Shown: positions 1 to 9,596, numbered from the stretch's first letter. The stretch is 64,000 nucleotides of DNA from Streptomyces sp. NRRL S-1022 (GCF_000720135.1 NZ_JOIU01000005.1:248001-312000); one strand, 5' to 3'. Numbers and translations: made by a program. The notes: a model not told the origin generated them from the sequence alone.

Positions 1-1257
1 GTGACCGCCTCCGCCCTCACGGCCCTGGTCACCAGGACGGCACCGGCCACCGCCGCGGCCGGCCCCGGCCGGCACTGGGTGAACACCTGGACGGGCATGC
101 CCCAGCTGACCGAACCCGCCAACCTGCCGCCCGCGCCGTACACCGGTGAGAAGTCGGTGCTCGTGGACACCACCCTGCGGCAGACCGTACGCGTCACCGC
201 CGGCGGGCCCCGCATCCGGCTGCGCTTCTCCAACGCCTACGGCGACACCCCGCTGCCGCTCACCGCCGTCACCGTGGCCCTGCCCCGCGACGGCAGGGCC
301 GGCGCCGGCGCGGTCGAGCCGGGGAGCCTGCGCCCGGTCACCTTCGCGGGCCGGGACGCGGTGACCGTCCCGGTCGGCGCGCAGATGGTCTCCGACCCGC
401 TGGACTTCGCGCTGCGCGCCGGATCCGAGCTGACCGTGACGGCGTACACCGCGCGCGGCCAGAACTCGCTCGCGCTCACCTCCCACCCCGGCTCGCGCAC
501 CACGTCGTACCTCGCCCACGGCGACCACACGCGCGACGCGGACCTCCCCGGCGCGACCGCCGTCGACCACTGGTACCTGCTGAGCGACGTCGAGGTGCTG
601 GCGCCCGCCCGCAGCCACGCGGTCGCGATCGTCGGAGACTCGCTCACCGACGGACGCGGCTCCACCACCAACGGCAACGACCGCTGGCCCGACCGGTTCT
701 ACGACCGCCTGCGCAGCCGCCCGGCCACCTCCGGCATCGCCGTCCTCAACCAGGCGGCCGGCGGCAACCGCGTCCTGAACGACGGACTCGGCCCCAATGT
801 GCTCGCCCGCCTCGACCGGGACGTCCTGTCCCGCAGCGCAGTGGCCTGGCTGATCGTCTTCGAGGGCGTCAACGACATCGGCACCGCCGGGGCCACCCCC
901 GAAGAGCAGCGCGCGGTCACCGACGACCTGATCGCCGGGTACCGGCAGATCATCGTCCGCGCCCACGCCCAGGGCATCCGGGTCTACGGCGCGACCCTCA
1001 CCCCGTTCGGCGGCAGCACCCTGTACGACGACCCGGCCAAGGAACGGGAGGCCGGCCGGCAACGCGTCAACGCCTGGATCCGCACCCCCGGCCACTTCGA
1101 CGCGGTGATCGACTTCGACCGGGCGGTACGGGACCCCGCGGACCCCGGCCGGCTGCTGCCCGCGCTGCACGCCGGGGACTGGCTGCACCTGAATCCCGAG
1201 GGGTACCGCGTGCTCGCCGACGCCGTGCCCGAGGGGCTGTTCCGGCCCGCCTCCTGA
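1..1257 (+). CDS. SGNH/GDSL-family secreted hydrolase (5' end probably outside window)
   Basis: Esterase/lipase-like hydrolase of the SGNH fold, probably extracellular. The four family blocks are visible: GDS at residues 212-214 with Ser214 as nucleophile, Gly in AAGGN (252-256), the GxN block as EGVND (288-292), and the Asp393/His396 pair in DWLHLN. The reading frame is open from base 1 (GTG), and the first 20 residues look like the back half of a signal peptide ending in ATAAA. The true start is therefore probably upstream of the window. Substrate cannot be read from the sequence. Confidence 0.85.
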   Translation: MTASALTALVTRTAPATAAAGPGRHWVNTWTGMPQLTEPANLPPAPYTGEKSVLVDTTLRQTVRVTAGGPRIRLRFSNAYGDTPLPLTAVTVALPRDGRAGAGAVEPGSLRPVTFAGRDAVTVPVGAQMVSDPLDFALRAGSELTVTAYTARGQNSLALTSHPGSRTTSYLAHGDHTRDADLPGATAVDHWYLLSDVEVLAPARSHAVAIVGDSLTDGRGSTTNGNDRWPDRFYDRLRSRPATSGIAVLNQAAGGNRVLNDGLGPNVLARLDRDVLSRSAVAWLIVFEGVNDIGTAGATPEEQRAVTDDLIAGYRQIIVRAHAQGIRVYGATLTPFGGSTLYDDPAKEREAGRQRVNAWIRTPGHFDAVIDFDRAVRDPADPGRLLPALHAGDWLHLNPEGYRVLADAVPEGLFRPAS

Positions 1258-1415
1258 AGCCGCGCCTCCGGCGAAGTCGCGTACGGGGCGGGGTAGCGCC
1301 GGCGCGATCCGTGGCGTTCCCTGGAAGAGGTGGTGTCCTCCGGGAAAAGAGGGGATGACCAGCACGCTCACGGGCACTCGGCGGGCACGCACGACCATCT
1401 CACCCGAGGAGAGTC

Positions 1416-1964
1416 ATGGCTGAGCAGAAGTCTTCGGCCCTCACGGCGCCCCTGCGCGGCGCTGCCTCGGTACTGCGCAGGGTGCCCGGCGCCGGAACGG
1501 TGACCAGGGCCGCGGAGGAAACACTGGACAAGGTCGGCGCGGTCTCGCCCCGGGGCCGGCGCATGGCGGTGTACGCGGGGGCGGGGCTGCTCGGCGCCGC
1601 GGGTGTGGTCGAGTGGCCCGTCGCGCTCACCGGCGCGGCGGTGGCCTGGCTCACCCAGCCCCGGCCGGCTCAGGCCGGGGACGCGGGTGCGCGACAGCCC
1701 GAACCCGCCCACGACCTCGGCACCGCCGCCCTCAGGTCCGGCGGCGGGGGCCACGCGCCCGGCGGGGCGACCGCCGGGACCACGACGTCCCCGGGCGGCC
1801 ACGTCCCGGGCACGCCCGCATCCGGCGGCCACGCCCCGGGCCGTACCGGGCACGCCGGGACAGCCGGTCCGCCGGACGCGGCCCAAGGCGGCCAGGCGTC
1901 GGCGGCCAAGACGTCCCACGGGCCCCTCGGGCCGACCGCGCGGCCCGACCGCACCACGCTCTGA
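1416..1964 (+). CDS. Small membrane protein upstream of P-type ATPase
   Basis: A 182-residue protein of unknown function. GAGGAG lies just upstream of the ATG. Residues 1-48 are basic, residues about 50-80 form one or two hydrophobic segments, and the rest is a low-complexity Gly/Pro/His/Ala tail with repeated GGHAPG-like units. The stop is 19 bases before the ATPase start, so the two genes are almost certainly co-transcribed. It may be an accessory subunit or anchor for the pump, but that is inferred from position only. Confidence 0.7.
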   Translation: MAEQKSSALTAPLRGAASVLRRVPGAGTVTRAAEETLDKVGAVSPRGRRMAVYAGAGLLGAAGVVEWPVALTGAAVAWLTQPRPAQAGDAGARQPEPAHDLGTAALRSGGGGHAPGGATAGTTTSPGGHVPGTPASGGHAPGRTGHAGTAGPPDAAQGGQASAAKTSHGPLGPTARPDRTTL

Positions 1965-1983
1965 ACACCCTGAGGAGGTCACG

Positions 1984-4900
1984 TTGCCCGGTCTGCTCAC
2001 GGTGCCCCCGGCCGCCGCCCGCCTGCTTCCCGCCGCACCACGCCTGCTCGCGCGGGCGGCGGCACCGGCGGTCGGACTGGCCGCCGGTGCCGCCGCCGGA
2101 ACCGCGCGCGCCGGCGTGCGCGGCGCGGACACCATCGCGCGGGTGGCGCGGGTGGCTCGCAACGCGCTGCCCGGCGCCGGCGGCCACTGGCGGTCCGGCG
2201 CCCGTGCCCACCTGGCGGTGCGGCCCCTGGACCCTGACCACGCGCGGCACGCCGGCGGCACGGCGCACCTGGCGCACCGGCTGGCCAAGGCGCTGGCGGA
2301 ACACCCCGAGGTGCTCGTCGCCTACTGGGACCAGGGACTCGGCCGCCTGGTGGTGACCGCGACCAGTGAGGAGGCCGCCGACCGGGTCGTGGAGCACGCC
2401 GTCGGCCTCGCCGAGCGGCACGGACTGGTCCTGGCGGCCCCCGACGTGGAGGAGACCACGCATCCGGCCGACCCCGCCGGCGTGCGCGCGTCGGCGGCCA
2501 CGCTCGCCGCCGACGGCCTCGGCATCGCCGTCGGCCTCACCGCGTACTCGCTGCGGCTGCCGCCCTCGCCCCGCCTGCTGACCGCGGTCGTGACCCTGCT
2601 GCGGGAGAACCCGCGCTTCCGCGCCCGGCTGCGCTCCCGGGTCGGTGACACCCGCATGGACCTCATACTGGCCTGCGCGAACGCCGCCGTGCACGGGGCC
2701 GGCCAGACCCCCACCTCCCTGGTGCTCGACGGTGTGCTGCGCGCCTGCCAGCTGGCCGATACCGTGGCCCGCTCGGCCGCCTTCGAGACGGTCCACGACC
2801 GGCTGTGCACCCCCGGCCGGGTCAGCCTCGGTGCCGGCCCCGACGACCCGCCACGCCCGCCGCTGCGCGTCTCCCCGGCCCAGGAGTACGCGGCCCACGC
2901 CTCCGCCGGCAGCCTCCTGGGCGCGGCGGCCACCCTGCTGGTCAAACACAACGCCGGCGAGGCCGCGGAGGCGGTGCTGGCCGGCTCCCCGAAGGCCGCC
3001 CGCTACGGTCCCGCCGCCTACCACGCCGTGCTCAGCGCCGCCCTGGCCCGCACCGGCGTCCTGGTCCGCGACCCGGAGCGGCTGCGCGAGCTGGAGATGG
3101 CGAGCACGCTCGTCCTGCACCCGAGCGCGCTGCGCGCCGAGGGCGGCGAGGCCGACGCCTGGGCCGAACCGGTGCTGGACGCGGCCCGCCGGGCCGGGCT
3201 CCGGGTCGTGCTCGTGGACGATCCGGTGCTGGAGGACTTCACCGGTCTCGCCGACCAGGTCGTCGACGCCCGCCGGCCGCTGGACGACGTGGTGTACGAG
3301 GCGCGCGGCGACAAGGGCGCCGTACTGGTGGCCGCCCGGGTGCGCGGGGCCGGCGAGCACGACGTACGGGCCGCCCTGCGGGCCGCCGATGTCGCGGTCG
3401 CGCTGACCGACCGGGACGGCGCGGTGGTGTGGAGCGCCGACATCCTCGCCCTCCAGGGCCTGCCCGACCTGTGGCGGGTGCTCACCGCGATCCCGGCCGC
3501 CCGCCGGGTCGGCCGCCGGGCGCAGACCCTGGCACGGTCCGGCGCCGCGCTGTCCGGGCTGCTCGTCGCCATCGGCGAGTCCGGCGGCGGACGCGGTCGC
3601 CTCGCCGTCCTGCCGGGGTTCCGGCACGCCCCCGTCGACATCGGCGCCGCGACGGCGCTGCTGTCCGGGGCCGGGGCCGCGCTCGGCGTGGCGACGGCCC
3701 GCGCCCCGCACCCCCGCCCCCGCGTGCACTGGCACGAACTGGACCCGGACCAGGCCCGGGACCGGCTGGCGCACGAACCCGCCCCCGACACCGGCAACGC
3801 GCTGACCACCCGGCTGCGCACGGCGGCCCGGATCGTCACCCGGCACCCGGCCGCCGCGCCCGCCCGCTGGTCCTACCGGCTCGGCCGCGCCGTCCGCGGG
3901 GAGCTCCAGGACCCGCTGACCCCGGTCCTGGCGGTGGGCTCGGCGGCGTCGGCGATCCTCGGCTCCGTCGTGGACGCGCTGCTCGTCGTCGGCGCCCTGG
4001 ACCTCAACGCCCTGGTCGGGGGTGTCCAGCGGCTGCGGGCCGAGCGCGCGCTGTCCGGACTGGTCGCCGAACAGCAACAGAAGGCGCGCGTCGTGCCGCC
4101 GGAGGCCGAGGCCCCGGCCGGCGGCACCCGCACCGTGGAGGCGGGCAAGCTCCGGCCGGGCGACGTCATCCAGCTCAAGACGGACGACGTGGTGCCCGCC
4201 GACGCCCGGCTGCTGTGGCAGGAGGGCCTGGAGGTGGACGAGTCCGCCCTGACCGGCGAATCGCTGCCGGTGGAGAAGCAGACGGACCCCACCCCGCACG
4301 CCGCGGTCGCCGACCGCAGCTGCATGCTCTTCGAGGGCACGACCGTGGTGGCGGGTGAGGCCCGGGCCATCGTGGTCGACACCGGCGACCGCACCGAGGC
4401 CGCCCGTGCCGTGCACCTCGCCGCGCGCACGCCCCCGGCCGGCGGCGTCCAGGCCCGGCTCCAGGAACTCACCCGCAAGGCGCTGCCGCTGACGCTGGCG
4501 GGCGGCGCCGCGGTGACCGGTCTGGCGCTGCTGCGCGGCACCCCGATCCGGGATGCGGTCAGCGGCGGGGTGGCGGTGGCCGTGGCGGCCGTCCCGGAGG
4601 GGCTGCCGCTGGTGGCGACGGTGGCGCAGCTGGCGGCCGCCCGCCGGCTGAGCCGGGGCGGCGTCCTGGTGCGCACCCCGCGCACGCTGGAGGCGCTGGG
4701 CCGCATGGACACCATCTGCTTCGACAAGACCGGCACGCTCACCGAGAACCGGCTGCGGCTGGTGCGCACCTCCGACGCCGAGGGCACGGTCCGCCCGGTG
4801 TCCGACACCGGCTCCGAGGACACCGTCCGGGCCGCCGCACGGGCCTGCCCGCGGCTGAACGGCGACTCCGACCGGCCGGTGCACGCCACCGACGAGGCCG

Positions 4901-6273
4901 TACTGGCCGCGGCACCGCCCGACCCGGACTGGACCCAGTTCGCCGACCTGCCGTTCGAGGCCGCGCGCGGGTACGCCGCCGCCGTCGGCCGCAGCGGCGA
5001 CGGGCCGCCCGTGCTGGTGGTCAAGGGCGCCCCGGAAACCGTGCTGCCCGCCTGCGCCGGGCTGCCCGCGGGCGCCGCGGAATCCGCGCACGCGCTGGCC
5101 GGGGACGGCCTGCGGGTGCTGGCGGTGGCCGAACGCCGGCTCAGCGCGGACGAGCAGGAGACGGACGCCCTCGAACGGCCGCTGGCCGGCCTGGGCTTCA
5201 CCGGGCTGCTGGCGCTGTCCGACGTGGCGCGCGAGACCTCGACGGCACTGGTGAACGGGCTGAACGGTGCGGGTGTACGACCGGTCATGCTCACCGGCGA
5301 CCACCCGCAGACCGCGCGGTCGATCGCCGCCGACCTGGGCTGGCCCGAGGACACCGTGGTGGTCACCGGCGACGAGCTGGCCGCGGCCGACCGCGCGACC
5401 CGGGCCCGGATGCTGCGTGACGCGGGCGTGGTGGCCCGGGTGGCGCCCGAGCAGAAGCTCCAGGTCGTGGAGGCGCTGCGGGACGCGGGCCGGGTGGTCG
5501 GCATGGTCGGCGACGGCGCCAACGACGCCGCGGCCATCCGCGCCGCCGACATCGGCGTCGGCATCAACGCGCGGGGCTCGGCCGCCGCGCGCAACGCCGC
5601 CGACATCGTGCTGACCGACGACGACCTGACGGTGCTGATCGACGCGATCGGCGAGGGCCGAGCGCTGTGGCACAGCGTGGCCGACGCGATCGCGATCCTG
5701 ATCGGCGGCAACGCGGGCGAGGTCGGCTTCGGCATCCTCGGCACCCTGCTGTCCGGGCGGTCGCCGCTGTCCACCCGGCAGATGCTCATGGTGAACCTCT
5801 TCACCGACCTGTTCCCGTCGATGGCGGTGGCCGTGACGGAGAAGGAGGGCGAGGCGGACCTGGGGCACGTGGAGGAGGCGGCCGGGGTGCTGGGCGACCC
5901 GCTGCTGCGGCAGATCCGGCACCGGGCCCTGACCACCTGCCTGGGCGCGGTCACGGCCTGGCTGATCGGCCGCTTCACACCGGGCACCGCCCGCCGCTCC
6001 AGCACCATGGCGCTGTGCGGGGTGGTCGGCACCCAGCTCGTGCAGACCTTGCTGGACCGGCGCGACAGCCGGCTGGTCCAGGTCACCTCGCTGGGCTCCG
6101 CGCTGGCCCTCGTCGCCATGGTCCAGACCCCGGGCCTGAGCCGGGTGTTCGGCTGCACCCCGCTCGGTCCGGTCGCCTGGGCCGGTGTCGTGGCCGCGAT
6201 CGCGCTCGCCCTGGCGGGCCAGCGCGCCCTGCCCCGCCTGGAACGAACCGTCGCCCGCCTCCTGCCCGCCTGA
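1984..6273 (+). CDS. CtpI-like cation-transporting P-type ATPase
   Basis: Membrane pump of 1429 residues, much longer than an ordinary P-type ATPase (700-900) and close in design to mycobacterial CtpI/CtpH. The start is TTG at 1984, preceded by AGGAGGT at the right distance; the open frame continues upstream without support. Visible motifs are TGES (757-760), PEGLP in a membrane helix (871-875), the phosphorylated Asp914 in DKTGTLT, and GDGAND (1176-1181). The PEGLP motif suggests a Ca2+/Mg2+-type or other divalent ion rather than a CPx heavy metal; the ion is not known. The N-terminal 600 residues hold an HMA-like stretch and a decayed copy of the hinge region around residues 460-510. Confidence 0.93.
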   Translation: MPGLLTVPPAAARLLPAAPRLLARAAAPAVGLAAGAAAGTARAGVRGADTIARVARVARNALPGAGGHWRSGARAHLAVRPLDPDHARHAGGTAHLAHRLAKALAEHPEVLVAYWDQGLGRLVVTATSEEAADRVVEHAVGLAERHGLVLAAPDVEETTHPADPAGVRASAATLAADGLGIAVGLTAYSLRLPPSPRLLTAVVTLLRENPRFRARLRSRVGDTRMDLILACANAAVHGAGQTPTSLVLDGVLRACQLADTVARSAAFETVHDRLCTPGRVSLGAGPDDPPRPPLRVSPAQEYAAHASAGSLLGAAATLLVKHNAGEAAEAVLAGSPKAARYGPAAYHAVLSAALARTGVLVRDPERLRELEMASTLVLHPSALRAEGGEADAWAEPVLDAARRAGLRVVLVDDPVLEDFTGLADQVVDARRPLDDVVYEARGDKGAVLVAARVRGAGEHDVRAALRAADVAVALTDRDGAVVWSADILALQGLPDLWRVLTAIPAARRVGRRAQTLARSGAALSGLLVAIGESGGGRGRLAVLPGFRHAPVDIGAATALLSGAGAALGVATARAPHPRPRVHWHELDPDQARDRLAHEPAPDTGNALTTRLRTAARIVTRHPAAAPARWSYRLGRAVRGELQDPLTPVLAVGSAASAILGSVVDALLVVGALDLNALVGGVQRLRAERALSGLVAEQQQKARVVPPEAEAPAGGTRTVEAGKLRPGDVIQLKTDDVVPADARLLWQEGLEVDESALTGESLPVEKQTDPTPHAAVADRSCMLFEGTTVVAGEARAIVVDTGDRTEAARAVHLAARTPPAGGVQARLQELTRKALPLTLAGGAAVTGLALLRGTPIRDAVSGGVAVAVAAVPEGLPLVATVAQLAAARRLSRGGVLVRTPRTLEALGRMDTICFDKTGTLTENRLRLVRTSDAEGTVRPVSDTGSEDTVRAAARACPRLNGDSDRPVHATDEAVLAAAPPDPDWTQFADLPFEAARGYAAAVGRSGDGPPVLVVKGAPETVLPACAGLPAGAAESAHALAGDGLRVLAVAERRLSADEQETDALERPLAGLGFTGLLALSDVARETSTALVNGLNGAGVRPVMLTGDHPQTARSIAADLGWPEDTVVVTGDELAAADRATRARMLRDAGVVARVAPEQKLQVVEALRDAGRVVGMVGDGANDAAAIRAADIGVGINARGSAAARNAADIVLTDDDLTVLIDAIGEGRALWHSVADAIAILIGGNAGEVGFGILGTLLSGRSPLSTRQMLMVNLFTDLFPSMAVAVTEKEGEADLGHVEEAAGVLGDPLLRQIRHRALTTCLGAVTAWLIGRFTPGTARRSSTMALCGVVGTQLVQTLLDRRDSRLVQVTSLGSALALVAMVQTPGLSRVFGCTPLGPVAWAGVVAAIALALAGQRALPRLERTVARLLPA

Positions 6274-6300
6274 CCGGCGCCGCGCCCGTCGGCGCCGGTC

Positions 6301-7380
6301 TCAGACCGAGCGGTGGTACTGGTCCGGCACCCGGACCTTTGCCCCCAGTTCGCGGGCGGCGTGCCGGGCCCAGGACGGGTTGCGCAGCAGCTCCCGGCCG
6401 AGGAGGACCGCGTCGGCCTCGCCGTTCGCCAGGATCTTCTCGGCCTGCCCGGTCTCGGTGATCAGGCCCACGGCCGCCACGGGCAGCGGGCTCTCGCTCC
6501 GCACCCGGGCGGCGAACGGCACCTGGTAGCCGGGCCCGGCCGGAATGGTGACGCCGGGGGCGTTGCCGCCGGTGGAGACGTCGAGCAGGTCGACGCCGTG
6601 GGCGTGCAGGTCGTGGGCGAGGCGGACGGTGTCCTCCGGGGTCCAGCCGCCGGCCTGGAGCCAGTCGGTGGCCGAGACGCGGAAGAACACCGGCTTGTCC
6701 GCCGGCCACACCGCCCGTACGGCGTCCACGACCCGGAGGGCGAACCGGGCGCGGTTCTCGTACGTGCCGCCGTAGGCGTCGGTCCGGTGGTTGGAGTGCG
6801 GGGAGAGGAACTCGTGGATCAGATAACCGTGGGCGCCGTGGATCTCGACGATCTCGAAGCCCGCGGCCCGCGCCCGGCGCGCGGCGGCGGCGAACTGGCC
6901 GACGATCTCGTCGATCTGCTCGACGGTCAGCTCGGCGGGCACCGGGTGGCGCTCGTCGAACGGCAGGGCGCTCGGGCCGGACGGCTGCCAGCCGTGCGCC
7001 TCCGGCCCGACGGGCGCGCCGCCCTTCCACGGCTGGTCGGTGGAAGCCTTGCGGCCGGCGTGCGCGAGCTGGACGGCCGGCACGGTGCCCTGGGCGGTGA
7101 GGAAGCGGGTGATCCGGCGGAAGGCCTCCACCTGGGTGTCGTTCCACAGCCCGAGGTCGTACGGGGAGATCCGGCCCTCGGGCGAGACCGCGGTGGCCTC
7201 CACCACGATCAGCCCGGTGCCGCCGGTGGCGCGCGCCGCGTAGTGCGCGAAGTGCCAGTCGTGCGGGGCGCCGGCGAGCGGGCCCTCCGGTTCGGCCGAG
7301 TACTGGCACATCGGAGGCATCCACACCCGGTTCGGGATGGTCACTTCGCGCAGGGTGATGGGCTCGAAGAGCGCGCTCAC
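6301..7380 (-). CDS. NADH:flavin oxidoreductase, Old Yellow Enzyme family (YqjM-like)
   Basis: FMN-dependent ene-reductase TIM barrel, 359 residues. The start is GTG at 7380, with GGAG eight bases upstream. The N-terminal FEPITLREVTIPNRVWMPPM segment, HAGRKAS near residue 110, EIHGAHGYLIHEFLSP near 180 and the C-terminal LLGRELLRNP are hallmarks of the thermophilic-like OYE class. It reduces activated C=C bonds; the natural substrate is unknown. It is divergent from an ArsR-like regulator across a 17-bp repeat array, which suggests that regulator controls it, perhaps in response to an electrophile. Confidence 0.92.
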   Translation of the reverse strand: MSALFEPITLREVTIPNRVWMPPMCQYSAEPEGPLAGAPHDWHFAHYAARATGGTGLIVVEATAVSPEGRISPYDLGLWNDTQVEAFRRITRFLTAQGTVPAVQLAHAGRKASTDQPWKGGAPVGPEAHGWQPSGPSALPFDERHPVPAELTVEQIDEIVGQFAAAARRARAAGFEIVEIHGAHGYLIHEFLSPHSNHRTDAYGGTYENRARFALRVVDAVRAVWPADKPVFFRVSATDWLQAGGWTPEDTVRLAHDLHAHGVDLLDVSTGGNAPGVTIPAGPGYQVPFAARVRSESPLPVAAVGLITETGQAEKILANGEADAVLLGRELLRNPSWARHAARELGAKVRVPDQYHRSV

Positions 7381-7427
7381 GTCGGACTCCGTTCGTCACG
7401 GACGGCTGGTGTCCTCGTACGGTACTC

Positions 7428-7501
7428 CTCGTACTACGAGGGATGTCAAACTACGACGGATGTCAAACTACGAGGACTGTCGAGCTACGACGGTTCTCGT
7501 A
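7428..7501. promoter_or_regulatory. Operator array: four tandem 17-bp repeats plus a palindrome
   Basis: Four head-to-tail 17-bp units occupy 7434-7450, 7451-7467, 7468-7484 and 7485-7501. All start CTACGA; the first two are CTACGA(G/C)GGATGTCAAA and the last two are more diverged. At the left edge, CTCGTA and TACGAG (7428-7433 and 7435-7440) form an inverted repeat with a one-base centre. TACGA and TCGTA also pair around 7486-7500. The array lies in the promoter gap between the OYE gene and the ArsR-like regulator and is probably the regulator's binding site. Confidence 0.7.
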
Positions 7502-7544
7502 CCATTGCGGGGAGACGAGCATTCCGTGACGAGGGGCAGCCGCC

Positions 7545-7901
7545 GTGACCGACACCGCCACCACCGGCCGCGCGCTGCCGCACCCGGACCGGGAGCAGAT
7601 CCGCCTGGAGTCCGTGCTGCACGCGCTCTCCGACCCGATGCGCCTCCAGATCGTGCGCGAACTCGCTGTGGTGGGAGCCGAGTTGACCTGCTCGCACTTC
7701 GACCTGCCGGTGACCAAGTCCACCACCACGCACCACTTCCGGGTGCTGCGGGAGAGCGGGGTCATCCGGCAGGTCTACCGGGGCACGGCCAAGATGAACG
7801 TACTGCGCCGGGACGATCTCGACGGCCTCTTCCCGGGCCTGCTCGACAGCCTGCTCGCCGCCGCGGACCGGCAGGCCGGCCGCATCGGCGCCGCCGGCTG
7901 A
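7545..7901 (+). CDS. ArsR-like winged-helix transcriptional regulator
   Basis: A 118-residue DNA-binding protein. The start is GTG at 7545 with GAGGGG upstream. The ALSDPMRLQIVRELA segment (about residues 27-41) and VTKSTTTHHFRVLRESGVIRQ (about 60-80) form the winged helix of the ArsR superfamily. There is no CxC metal site of the classical arsenic sensors, so the signal is not an ArsR metal-binding type. It is divergent from the OYE gene and shares its promoter gap, so it is most likely its repressor and autorepressor. Confidence 0.85.
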   Translation: MTDTATTGRALPHPDREQIRLESVLHALSDPMRLQIVRELAVVGAELTCSHFDLPVTKSTTTHHFRVLRESGVIRQVYRGTAKMNVLRRDDLDGLFPGLLDSLLAAADRQAGRIGAAG

Positions 7902-7968
7902 GCCGGCCGCGCCAGCGCTCCGCGTGACTACCGGACGCGCCCGCCCGGCCGCCGGGACGCCCCGCGCG

Positions 7969-9303
7969 CTACGGCACCCGCGCCGCGCCGAGCAGGGTGT
8001 CCCAGTCGGCCAGTTTGACCACGCTCCGCCCCAGCCGCGCACCCAGTTCGGCCTCGGCGCGCTCGATCGCCAGCCAGCCGTCCCAGGGCACGGGGGTGAC
8101 GCCGGCCGCCCGCAGGGCCGCGACCGGATCCTCCGGCACGTCCGCGCGGCCGAGCGCGGGAGCGTCCGCGAGCAGCGTGGTCGCCGTCTCCTTGGCGCAC
8201 GGCCGGTTGGTGCCGATGACCCCCGTCGGGCCGCGCTTGATCCACCCGGCGACGTACTCGCCGGGCGAGGGCACGCCGTCGCGCAGCACGCGGCCCTCCC
8301 GGTGCGGGATCGTGCCGCTCGCCGGGTCGAACGGCAGCCCCTCCAGCGGCACTCCGCGATAGCCCACCGAGCGCAGTACGAGTTGCGCGGGCACGTCCTC
8401 GTACCGGCCCGTGCCGGTCACGGCGCCGGAGGCGTCCGGTGCCGTCCGTTCGAAGCGGACGGCGCCCACCCTGCCGTCCTCCTCCAGCAGCTCCACCGGG
8501 CGCAGGAAGAACCGCAGCCGGATCCGCCGGGCGGCGGTCGGGGCCGGCCGTGCCGCCCAGGCGCGCAGCACCTCCACATTGCGGCGCGGCCCGGCCGGCA
8601 GGGCGCCGGGATCGGCCGTGTCGAGCGCCAGCTCGCCCTGGTCGACGAGCACGTCGGTGCCGGGCAGCGAGCCCAGCTCGCGCAGCTCCTTGGTGGTGAA
8701 GCGGGCCTGGGCCGGGCCGCGCCGGCCCACCATGTGCACCTCGCTGAGCCCGCTCGCCGCCAGCGCGTCCAGCGCGGCCTGCGGGATGTCCGTGGGACGC
8801 AGCTCCGCCGCGCCCCGGACCAGCATCCGGGCGACGTCCACCGCGACGTTGCCGACCCCGATGACCACCGCCGAGCGCACCCCGCGCAGGAAGCCCGCGT
8901 CGGCCGCGTCCGGATGGGCGCTGTACCAGGACACGAACTCGGTCGCGGACCAGCTGCCCGGCAGCTCCTCGCCGGGGATCCCGAGCCGCCGGTCGGTGGC
9001 GGCGCCCACGCAGTAGACCACCGCGTGGTAGAGCCCGCGCAGCTGCCGCACGGGCAGGCCGCCGGGGCCGCCCACCCGGACCCCGCCGAGGAACCGCACC
9101 CGCTCGTGCTCCAGCACCGTGCGCAGGCTGCCCTGGAGGGACTTGATCTTCTCGTGGTCGGGGGCGACGCCGTAACGGACCAGGCCATAGGGGCACGGCA
9201 GCCGGTCCAGGACGTCCACGCGGACCTCGGGATCGAGCTGGACCAGGCTCTGGGCGGTGTAACACCCACTCGGCCCGGAACCGACGACGGCGACACGCAG
9301 CAC
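7969..9303 (-). CDS. Ferredoxin/adrenodoxin-type NADP+ reductase (FprA-like)
   Basis: FAD enzyme of 444 residues that moves electrons between NADPH and ferredoxin, often to supply cytochromes P450. The GTG at 9303 is preferred because AGGAG sits seven bases upstream; the longer open frame adds 17 residues with no support. The N-terminus carries VGSGPSGCYTAQ for FAD binding, followed by CPYGLVRYGVAPDH, typical of the adrenodoxin-reductase class, and a second GVGNVAVDVARML for NADP binding. GTNRPCAKET lies near the C-terminus. No ferredoxin or P450 gene lies nearby, so its partner is elsewhere. Confidence 0.93.
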   Translation of the reverse strand: MLRVAVVGSGPSGCYTAQSLVQLDPEVRVDVLDRLPCPYGLVRYGVAPDHEKIKSLQGSLRTVLEHERVRFLGGVRVGGPGGLPVRQLRGLYHAVVYCVGAATDRRLGIPGEELPGSWSATEFVSWYSAHPDAADAGFLRGVRSAVVIGVGNVAVDVARMLVRGAAELRPTDIPQAALDALAASGLSEVHMVGRRGPAQARFTTKELRELGSLPGTDVLVDQGELALDTADPGALPAGPRRNVEVLRAWAARPAPTAARRIRLRFFLRPVELLEEDGRVGAVRFERTAPDASGAVTGTGRYEDVPAQLVLRSVGYRGVPLEGLPFDPASGTIPHREGRVLRDGVPSPGEYVAGWIKRGPTGVIGTNRPCAKETATTLLADAPALGRADVPEDPVAALRAAGVTPVPWDGWLAIERAEAELGARLGRSVVKLADWDTLLGAARVP

Positions 9304-9596
9304 AGCGGTACTCCTCGCCCGAAGGAGAGTGTGCGGACGGTTCCAGCATGGCACCGCCGGACGCCCGGCGGCAGGGGCCGGTGGGGTGACCCGGAGGCGG
9401 GTCCGTGCGTCTGAGTGTGATCACCCTTCGCGCGGTACGCGCGTACGAGCGGACGGCAGAACAGGCGCGGAGGACAGCGCAGGCACGGAAGGCACGGAAG
9501 GGGTGCAAGGCACGGGAGGGGCGGAAGGGGCGGAACGTGTGGGAGCGCGGCGGCGGGGCGTCCGAGCGGGGCGAACCCCTCAGGAGCCGCTCGGCG
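9304..9596. other. Non-coding gap with purine-rich short repeats
   Basis: Between the divergently oriented gene starts I see no supported gene. Around 9478-9545 the + strand is a run of imperfect nine-base units of the form AGGCACGGA and GGGGCGGAA, strongly purine-biased. This could be a simple low-complexity expansion. Confidence 0.4.

Noticed and set aside
1732..5922. A 1396-residue open frame antisense to the P-type ATPase
   Set aside because: It is a composition artefact: third-position GC in the real gene keeps the opposite frame open. No domain, start site or ribosome-binding site supports it.
7428..7501. A CRISPR array reading of the 17-bp repeats
   Set aside because: The units are directly adjacent with no spacers and there are no cas genes.
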